A stretch of 64,000 nt of DNA, from positions 1,342,001 through 1,406,000 of the forward strand of contig NC_068556.1 in the NCBI RefSeq assembly GCF_022201045.2, read 5' to 3'. Of the stretch, positions 54,905-64,000 are shown piece after piece. The DNA comes from Citrus sinensis. Its lineage: Eukaryota > Streptophyta > Magnoliopsida > Sapindales > Rutaceae. The translations under genes were made by a program, and so were the position numbers. The notes under the pieces are model-generated. The model was given only the letters and a program-made list of their open reading frames with translations, had not been told where the DNA came from and made no database searches. The stretch's first letter is position 1. The number at the start of each line of letters is the position of its first letter.

Positions 54905-55500
54905 TAGACTGGGCAAAAAAACTGTATTCTTAACAAAATTAAACCGAACCGACGGTTCGATTTTAATTTTTTTTAAAAATCGAAATATATTATTTATAAA
55001 AAAATTAAAATACTAATTCGGTATTCAGTTTATTCAATTGAATCGAAAAATTAAATCGAATAATCGAATCATTGTTATTATTTTTATTTGTCTTTACAAT
55101 ATTATGTTTATATAGATGGAGTATTAGAGTTTGTTATGTATTTTGAAATCTTAATATTTCATATTTTGTGAGTAGTGAGTATCTTATTAGTGGTTAGTAA
55201 GATATTAGTAATAAAATATATTTTGAATACTTTATATTTATTGTTAATATTGTAATGAAATTATGATGAATTAATTGTTGAAAAAATTTATGACATTCAT
55301 GAGGTTTGATAGGCTAAAAATTTAAAAATTCAAAATAAGCTCAATAGGTCTAGAACAAAAAAAAATCGAACTAAACCGATTTAAAAAGATCCGTTTGAGT
55401 TCAGTTCTTATTGAGTTTAATTTTTATTCAGTTTTTTTTTATAAAATAACCGATTTAAATCAGTCTTGTTTAATTTCGATCCGAACCGTACTCACCCCTA
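54905..55500. mobile_element. non-autonomous hAT-like DNA transposon, 596 bp, in the ALF4 promoter
   Basis: A perfect 8-bp repeat, GTCTCGAC, flanks it at 54897-54904 and 55501-55508. The left end TAGACTGGGCAAAAA and the reverse complement of the right end, TAGGGGTGAGTACGG, share the TAG start and scattered further bases, so the terminal repeats have decayed. Subterminal words such as AACCGAACCGACGGTT and ACCGATTTAAA occur on both strands near the ends. No transposase frame. It lies between the divergent ALF4 and TRS120 genes, right before ALF4. Confidence 0.85.
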
Positions 55501-55508
55501 GTCTCGAC

Positions 55509-56765
55509 TGTCGAGTTTGAGCACAATGTTACTTAAGTTTAGTTTGGCAGTTAAAAGTATTTAAAAAAAGATTTCCTTTTTTCCCCTACTTCGAGGGTTA
55601 CTTTTTTAAATAGCGAATTTAATCAATTTATTTTCTTGTTTAATAAGAATTCGTATCCATATAATATATTTGAAAGGAAAATATATCTACAGAATGTGGG
55701 AAAGGACTTGTTTGTTAGATTATTGACATCCATTTACATGCTCTAACTTGGTTGAGAAGTTTATATGATAAGAATCATATAAACACGACACTATACATAA
55801 GAGAATGCAAAATTTTCTCTAAAAAAAAGGAGGTAATTTAATTAAGTTCTGTGAATGTAAATGTTGTATGTACATGGTTGTAATTTAACATCATATAACA
55901 ATATTTTTTTTTTTTGTTTCTTCACACATTTCTTGAAGCTCGAATTCAGAAACTTTTTTTAATTATTTTTTAAATTAACAATTAATTATAATAAAAAAAA
56001 TCTATTAAAACTTTACATGATGCACAGAAGACCGAGAACACTCAAATATAAAAAAAAAAAAATTATATAAATCTATGCCAAAATAGGTTGCATATACTTT
56101 TCAACCATTTAAAAAAAAGAAAAAAAATAACATGTGAAAACACTCAAAATATAATCATCTATGTGGAATAGCAACGCGATCTAATACCGGCTATTGAATG
56201 AATATTTCCCAATATAATAAATTTTTTTTGATAAGCCCAATATATAATAAAATTTGATGCGAATCATTTGAATTTTTTTATTTAATAATACATAGTGAAG
56301 TTCAAAATCAATGTATTTGACATACAGGATTTAATTTTATTACCAAAAAATCATCATAATGTTAAAAACGAAATTTAATACATTATAACGAGATTTCAAT
56401 CACATAATTATATAAATAATCTATTTATAACGTTTTCAGATTTAAGATATTCCCTTTTATCAGAAAATGAAAAAAAAAAAAAAGGGATTTAAGATATTCC
56501 CAAACCATTACAAGGAAATTATAATCCATCGTCAAAGTTTACTTCATTCTATAACCAAACACGCCCATTTTCCCTCTCCCTCTGGGCTCTGTCCTCTAGC
56601 CTCAGCCTCAACGTCACCAACCTACACATCCATTGCTCACTCTCCCTCGCTCAAACACTTCACTCTCTCATCAACTCCTGTAATTCCTATGTCTCCAATC
56701 TGATACACTCACCCCCACGGTAACACCCCTGCAACTTTCCTCGCCCACGCCATCCAATTCAGAAC
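55509..56765. other. shared upstream region of ALF4 and TRS120
   Basis: A+T-rich intergenic DNA. From about 56530 it turns CT-rich (CTCTCCCTCGCTCAAACACT-like), probably the TRS120 leader. No extra gene is seen. Confidence 0.45.
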
Positions 56766-59700
56766 ATGGAGCCTGACGTCAGCATGGAGACGTCATCCAT
56801 GATCCGGATCGCGGTCCTCCCGATCGGCACAGTCCCACCAACTCTACTACGGGACTACCATTCAATGCTACTCCGCCACCACACGATCCCGCTATCTGCC
56901 ATCAGCTCGTTCTACACGGAGCATCAAAAATCGCCGTTCACGAACCAGCCCTGGGACTCCGGTTCGCTCCGGTTCAAGTTCGTCCTCGGCGGGGCCCCAC
57001 CCAGCCCCTGGGAAGATTTTCAATCCAATCGTAAGATCCTCGCTGTCATCGGCATCTGCCACTGCCCTTCCTCCCCGGATCTCGATTCCGTCATCGAACA
57101 ATTTAACGCCGCTTGTAAGGGTTATAACTCCGCTCTCGTTAAACGATGCTTCGCATTTTCGCCATGTGACTCTCACGTGAGTATATTTATCGTATCTCTT
57201 ACGAATTGCATTTTATATTTTTACTGTTTGCTTGATTGTTAAAAAATTGAAAAATTAGAGAATTGAGAAGCGAATTAGCAACGACGTGTATTAGTAAGAA
57301 GGTGAAAAAAAAAATTCTGTTTGATTTGTTGAAAAATTACCCCAAAAAAAAAAAGAAGAGAAATGAGAAGTCAATCAGCATCAAACTTTATTATTATTAT
57401 TTTTTATTTGAAGTGAAATGTGACCAATTTATTGCCGTTCATGTCAAAAATTAATTTAAATGATGTACTATTAGCATATAATTTGCAACTTTTTGCCCTT
57501 GAATTTGATTGCTATATGTGGCATGGCTGAATTCATTCTTTTTACCGGTTGCAGCTAGAGGAGGGTGGAAAGAAGGGGGACAATTTGATTATGTTTCCAC
57601 CAGCTGACCAACAAACACAGGAGTTTCATTTGCAAACAATGATGCAAGACATTGCAGCATCATTGTTGATGGAATTCGAGAAGTGGGTGCTTCGGGCAGA
57701 ATCTGCGGGAACTATATTGAAGACGCCATTAGATTCTCAAGCCAGTCTCAGCTCAGAGGAGGTTTATGTTTAGGTGTCCTAAGTATTTTGAATCTGTTTT
57801 ATATTTTCTGTTGAAGCATCGGTTTATTATGTTTATGTGTTGAACTTTGCAAGTTAATCTGTTTGATTTGTTTGAAAATACAGGTTATAAAGGCCAAAAA
57901 GCGGAGACTTGCTCGAGCACAGAAGACTATAGGGGATTACTGTTTGTTGGCGGGATCCCCTGTTGATGCAAATGCCCACTATTCTACAGCACTGGAACTG
58001 GCTAGGTTGACTGCTGATTACTTTTGGTATGCTGGGGCATTGGAGGGAAGCGTTTGTGCCTTACTGGTGCGTATACCTTTTAAAATAAGATTGTTTTATA
58101 TGTTGCTAACCATATATGTGTGTGACAGATCAGGGCAGAGTGAGTGAATGAATAAATAATGCGTTTACTTATTACTGCCTCTTCTGAAAGTGCAAAGTAC
58201 CTTTACATTACGCTGCATATTTTGGCTGCCCATAGAAATAAAAATTGTAAGGAAGCAATTACTAAGAATTTAACACAGGGTTACTGTTGTACTTGAATAT
58301 TCTATTATCTGCACAAGTGTCTTCCTTTGGTCTGCTGTGGATATTTGACTTAATTTATTTGTTTAAATCTCTTGTTATTAGGTTGATCGAATGGGCCAAA
58401 AGGATGCAGTTCTAGAGGAAGAGGTTAAATTTCGTTACAATAGTGTTATCTTGCATTACAGAAAATCATTTATACCAGACAATGCTCAGAGGTAATTGAT
58501 GACATTTATCGTTTTCACTGATGGACCTTCTTTCTTAGAGAGTGTTAAAGTTTACTGTTATGTGCATGATATTGTAATGTTTATAGATCTTATTTGGCCT
58601 GCAGATCCATTCTTCAGTAATATTTTTGCATTTTTGCCTCTTTTGTGATTAATCAATGAAATTTCATTTACTGCCATTCTTTGATTTTTCTTTCGTTGAT
58701 ATTTTTCTATTGCCTAGTTTACAATAAGGATTTACTTTTATCTTTGATTTTTTTTCCCTCAAGCTATGCTTTCAGAATAACTGTTTAACATGCTCTTTGA
58801 TGTTAGAAAAGTAAAGGGCACCTCATGCATGGTTTCCCTCAAAATAATATTGATATGACATTATCTTTTTCTTCGTCTGTATTTTAAAGTTAGGTATCCA
58901 TTTTCTTGTTATTTGGAACATCTTGACAATGAATAGTTATATATTTTGGGCATGCAGAGTTTCACCCCTAAGCTTTGAACTTGAGGCCACCTTGAAATTG
59001 GCAAGATTTCTTTGCAGGTATTGTCATTATCATTTCCACCCCTGTTAGCTATGTTTTGCTGAATGTGAAATATTGTTACGATCTAGTTAACTTATCATAT
59101 TAGGTGAGCCTAGATATTTTTGATATTGACATTGGAGAGAATAGGAATATACTGCAAAGATCAAAATCGTATCTGGCAAAATGGAGATATGAATTGCTTT
59201 ATTGATGATTTTTTTTTTCTTTTCGGATAAGAATGTTGCTTTATTGATGATTTGGTTAGCAATTCCCTGTGAATGCCATTCTGTATGTAGTAATTTTTCC
59301 ACCTTAATAATCTGACATTTGTAGTATTATTCATTTGCTAACAAATTATTTGCTATCACTTAAGTGGGAAACTTCTAGGCATTTAATATCCTGTTTCATG
59401 ATTGTGCTTTCTCTGCCTTATTTTTCTCAAAAAAAATACCAAATCCTTAGTTTGGATGGCTTCATATCTTAATCTGTATATTCTGTTTTTACAGGAGAGA
59501 GCTGGCTAAGGATGTGGTGGAGTTGTTGACCAGTGCTGCAGATGGTGCAAAATCTCTGATAGATGCCAGTGACCGTCTGATCTTATACATTGAAATAGCT
59601 CGTTTATTTGGAACTCTTGATTATCAAAGGAAGGCTGCCTTTTTTTCAAGGCAGGTAGCTCAGTTGTATTTGCAACAAGAAAATAGGTCTGCTGCTATTT

Positions 59701-62700
59701 GTGCCATGCAAGTTCTTGCAATGACTACTAAAGCATATCGTGTTCAGGGTAGAGCATCCATCTCCAAAAGTTCTCTTTCCAATGTAAGTATGAAACTATG
59801 AATATATAATGAGGAAAGCCAACGGTTTATATAATTGTAACACTATAATCCTGTTGTCATCCTTAATTTGATGTAAATGTATGTTAGATTTTGTGGTTAT
59901 TGTCAATGGATGGAATTTATATGTATGAAATGCTGAATGCAGTTCAAAAAGTACGGTTTTTCTATATTTTACCTCTCATTTGAGGTGCAGATTGCTTCTG
60001 TCAAAACTAATAAATTGACCATACTATCTTTTTCCTTCTTACAAAAGGAAACTGGATCAAGCCTTGTTGATGGTGGAAAGATGCATCATCAATCAGTACA
60101 GTCAGTAGTCTCACTCTTTGAGTCTCAGTGGAGCACATTGCAGATGGTTGTACTAAGGGAGATTCTGCTATCTGCTGTTCGAGCAGGGGATCCTCTTGCT
60201 GCATGGAGTGCAGCAGCTAGGCTTTTAAGATCTTATTATCCTTTAATCACACCTGTTGGGCAAAATGGCCTTGCTAGTGCACTTGCAAATTCAGCAGAGA
60301 GGTTGCCTTCAGGAACTCGCTGTGCCGATTCTGCCTTACCTTTTGTAAGGTACAAACCATTGCACTAATATCTTTTATCTGAAGTCTGCTGAAAAAGAAA
60401 ATTGGTCATTGGGGTTGTATTTAGTTTTCATAAAACTTATATCAATCTTTTATTACTCCAGGTTGTACTCTTTTCCTCTTCATCCTTCCCAAATGGACAT
60501 TGTGAAGCGCAATCCAGGTAGGGAAGATTGGTGGGCAGGATCTGCTCCTTCAGGTCCTTTTATCTATACTCCATTCAGCAAAGGAGAGCCAAATGATAGT
60601 AGTAAGCAGGAGCTTATTTGGGTTGTTGGAGAACCAGTGCAGGTCTTGGTGGAGTTGGCAAATCCATGTGGATTTGATTTAAGGGTTGACAGTATCTATC
60701 TCTCTGTGCATTCAGGAAATTTTGATGCTTTTCCAATTAGCGTAGAGCTCCCACCTAATTCTTCAAAAGTGATCACCTTATCAGGAATCCCAACTTCAGT
60801 GGGGCCTGTGACAATTCCGGGATGCACTGTTCACTGTTTTGGTGTGATAACTGAACACATATTCAGGGATGTAGATAACCTTCTTCTAGGGGCAGCACAA
60901 GGACTTGTGCTTTCTGACCCTTTCCGATGTTGTGGGTCTGCAAAGTTGAAAAATGTGTCAGTTCCAAATATTTCTGTGGTACCACCACTGCCACTGCTAG
61001 TATCAAATGTTGTCGGTGGTGATGGTGCCATCATTTTGTATGAAGGTGAAATACGTGATGTATGGATTAGTCTGGCTAATGCAGGTACAGTTCCAGTTGA
61101 GCAAGCACATATTTCATTATCGGGAAAAAACCAAGATTCTATTATCTCAATTGCATCTGAGACCTTAAAATCTGCTCTTCCTTTGAAGCCTGGAGCTGAG
61201 GTCATTATACCTGTGACCTTGAAGGCCTGGCAGCATGGCCCAGTGGATCCCGAAACTGTGGCCGGTAAGATTGCCTCTGGAAGCATTGGGAGGCATGTAA
61301 AGGATGTAAGCAGCCCTTCATTGTTGATCCATTATGCAGGTAACTTTCAGAAAGTAAATGTATTGTGATTTTCACTCCTTCCACTTCTCTATATTACACT
61401 ATTCACTTTAGGGATTTTAATAGATTTTTTCTTCATGGAAGATTAATGCTTATTCCTTTCTTTTTGTTTCTCAGGGCTGCTTGCAAATTCCGAAGATCAA
61501 TCTGCTGCACCCCCTGGTAGACGCCTGGTTCTTCCCCTGCAAATCTGTGTTTTGCAAGGTTTATCTTTTGTAAAAGCTCGTTTGCTTTCAATGGAGATTC
61601 CTGCACACGTCAGTGAAAACCTTCCGAGAGCAGTTCATGTGGAGACTACCTCCTGTAAAGGATTGGTTGGTTCCGGAAATCGGATGGACAAATTGATGAA
61701 GATTGATCCTTTCAGAGGAAGTTGGGGTCTACGTTTTCTTGAGCTTGAATTGTCTAATCCAACCGATGTTGTGTTTGAAATTAGTGTTACTGTCAAGCTG
61801 GAAAATTCTGGCAATGAGGATAGCCATTCTGCTGATCATGATGCTACTGAATATGGATATCCTAAAACAAGAATCGACAGGGATTACTCTGCAAGGGTAT
61901 TAATACCACTGGAGCATTTTAAGCTACCTATTCTTGATGGTTCATTTTTCGTAAAAGACATGCAGTCTAATGGCACTAGTGGCAGCAGAAGTTCCAGTTT
62001 CTCAGAAAAGAATACCAAGGCTGAGTTGAATGCTTCCATCAGGAACCTCATTTCAAGAATAAAGGTCAGGTGGCAATCTGGCCGCAACAGCTCTGGAGAA
62101 TTAAATATCAAGGATGCTGTACAGGCTGCACTTCAGTCATCTGTTATGGATGTACTGCTGCCAGATCCTTTGACATTTGGCTTCAGGCTAGTTAAAAAGG
62201 GATCTGAACAGGATGCAGAACTTGATTTACCTAATGATTCTTCTGGGCCTAAGGGTTCTGTCCTAGCACATGACATGACTCCTATGGAAGTTCTGGTTCG
62301 CAATAACACTAAAGAAATGATCAAGATGAGTCTTAGTATTACATGTAGAGATGTAGCTGGCGAGAATTGCATCGAGGGTACCAAGCCAACAGTCTTATGG
62401 TCCGGTAAGGATTTTTTTCGTATAATATTGTTGATTGGTAATATCATTTATTACCTGCACAAGAATGCGCTGGTGTTTTTTAATCACCACCAATTTGGCA
62501 AAAGGAAAAAGAAAATTCTTTGTTAGATTTTAATATAATACATAGGACACTTAAATCATTGGGTAATTAGTTAAGTCTAGGTCCCACATTTCTATGTTTG
62601 ATTTCGAAATTTTTTTGTATCAATATGAATAAAACAATGTTAACGGTACTAGTGGTCGTATACTCGTATATAATAGTTTTTGTGAATATTTTTCAGGTGT

Positions 62701-62917
62701 TCTTAATGAAATAACCATGGAGGTTCCCCCGCTTCAAGAATCCAAGCATTGTTTCTCTTTATACTTCCTTGTCCCTGGTGAATATACTCTAGTAGCTGCT
62801 GCTGTGATTGATGATGCTAATAACATCCTTAGAGCTCGAGCAAGGACTGATTCTCCTGATGAACCGATCTTCTGTCGTGGGCCTCCATTTCATGTACGTG
62901 TTTCTGGCACTGCATGA
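56766..62917 (+). CDS. TRS120: TRAPPII-specific subunit TRS120
   Basis: Ten exons: 56766-57176, 57555-57761, 57884-58066, 58382-58491, 58958-59017, 59495-59783, 60048-60349, 60462-61339, 61475-62404, 62697-62917, giving 1196 residues, close to the Arabidopsis homologue. TRAPPII is a tethering complex and Rab-GTPase exchange factor at the trans-Golgi network. In plants TRS120 is needed for cell-plate formation and vein patterning. The N-terminal third (from IRIAVLPIGTVPP, residue 13) and the helical part with AKKRRLARAQKTIGDYCLLA and YFWYAGALEGSVCALL are typical TRS120/TRAPPC9 sequence. The C-terminal half is beta-rich, with HYAGLLANSEDQSA and a closing GPPFHVRVSGTA. The start is the first ATG of a frame with strong coding bias, and stops precede it. 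Nothing is missing. Confidence 0.95.
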
Positions 62918-64000
62918 GTTTTTTTTTAATTTTCTACCAGCTGGATGGATTATATATATTACATCACGACGGATGCTGACCAGAGTTTTTGGTGGTAGCA
63001 TCAATTAAACATGCATTGCCGACCTTATGGAATTCTCTTCTTTAAACTCGCATTGCCGACAGTATGGATTTCTCCTCTGTATCGTTGTACTTACCCAAAA
63101 TCCAAATCATTCTGTTTGCGGATTAGCATGCCATGCTGCATATTTAGGGTGCCTAAGTGCGTGTCAATTGTTGTGAAATGGATACTCATCGGAGATTTGT
63201 GATTCTTTCTGCAATGTTTGTGTTACTGTGAAATACCTACTCATCAGAAGTAGGCTTCCACTTTGTGTTTTATTTCTACGTTCAATGCTGTAACGATCTA
63301 ATCATTCACCATGGAGCATCGTCGATACCGTAGTATGGATATATTTGAGCTCTGAAACCAATTTGACGCCTTAAGAAAGTGACACCTGTCCAGCGTACAA
63401 AATTTCATTTTAGAAAAGGACAGCACTCAAAATGTTCTCGAGTTAGCTTTTTCTGCTTGTTTTGCGTCTGCATTAATGGTGGTTTAAGTAAGGAAAATGA
63501 AAAAAAAAATAAAAATCTAAAATAATTCTAATAATTGATTTAGTGCACATTAAAAATTTAACTCAGCATCAAATTCTTATTGACACCGTTTCGAACTTTG
63601 TTTTCTAAATACTCCAATTTAATTTATAAAATACAAACTCATATATTAAAATAATCCTCTTCTCATAAAATTTTATCATAAAAAAGTATTTCATTCAATT
63701 TTTATTTATGAACTACATATAAATCGTAAATTCTTCAATTATTTTCTTTTTATTATATAATCTTTATCTAAATTCTTATAATTTTCTTTAAAAAATATTT
63801 TTCAATTAAATATAAATATAAATTAGAAATGGGACGGGTGTAAACAAATTATTAAAAATAATTTATTTTAATCGTTTAATTAAAATTCTATCTAAAATAA
63901 GAAATAAATTAATTTATCTTTGGTTCTTTAGACAATAATCTCAATTAGAAACTTTGAGAGGTGTCAAATGACCTACTCAATGATTTTAGTCCATTAAGCC
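62918..64000. other. 3' flank of TRS120 and intergenic DNA
   Basis: The first few hundred bases are probably the 3' untranslated region. From 63480 the sequence is A+T-rich with no gene seen up to the window end. Confidence 0.45.

Noticed and set aside
60831..61286. Antisense open frame of 151 codons within TRS120
   Set aside because: It is the shadow of the long TRS120 exon on the other strand.

Overview
The window is nuclear DNA from a flowering plant (a eudicot). It shows A+T-rich intergenic sequence, genes split by GT-AG introns, many simple repeats and small transposons, and only plant nuclear gene families. The membrane prenyltransferase at 10.7-13.6 kb resembles, from memory, the coumarin/flavonoid prenyltransferases of Citrus. 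A Rutaceae source is therefore my best guess, not a demonstrated fact.

Layout. 1-10.6 kb: no gene; it holds a complete non-autonomous hAT-like element, an A+T-rich degenerate tandem array and a large inverted repeat. 10.7-13.6 kb (+): UbiA-type aromatic prenyltransferase, 12 exons. 15.3-15.6 kb (+): ribosomal protein eL39, whose start codon lies alone in exon 1. 17.8-21.6 kb (+): plastid-type aspartate aminotransferase, 11 exons, with a foldback repeat in its last intron. 22.5-25.7 kb (-): receptor-like kinase of the At1g80640 type, 10 exons. 25.7-38 kb: gene-poor, with an ~87-bp tandem array, a second hAT-like element, short hairpin MITEs and a promoter-like block with no gene behind it. 38.1-38.7 kb (+): intronless small protein with a PNRC/Edc1-like decapping-activator motif. 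39-46.9 kb: no confident gene; a third hAT-like element and a second copy of one MITE family. 46.9-49.8 kb (+): bZIP-like coiled-coil protein ending in an EAR repression motif, 5 exons. 50.8-54.8 kb (-): ALF4 (glomulin family), 14 exons. 56.8-62.9 kb (+): TRS120, a TRAPPII subunit, 10 exons. ALF4 and TRS120 are head to head, and a fourth hAT-like element sits 99 bp upstream of the ALF4 start codon.

The genes form no operon or cluster. They are ordinary neighbours: specialised metabolism, translation, nitrogen metabolism, signalling, mRNA turnover, transcription, SCF control and membrane traffic. All exon junctions were placed by hand from splice consensus and reading frame; each multi-exon CDS sums to a whole number of codons.

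I see no dramatic new system. The best leads are the PNRC-motif protein, the EAR/bZIP-like protein, the set of four hAT-like elements with different subterminal motifs, the ALF4 promoter insertion, and the orphan site II promoter block at 32.3 kb.
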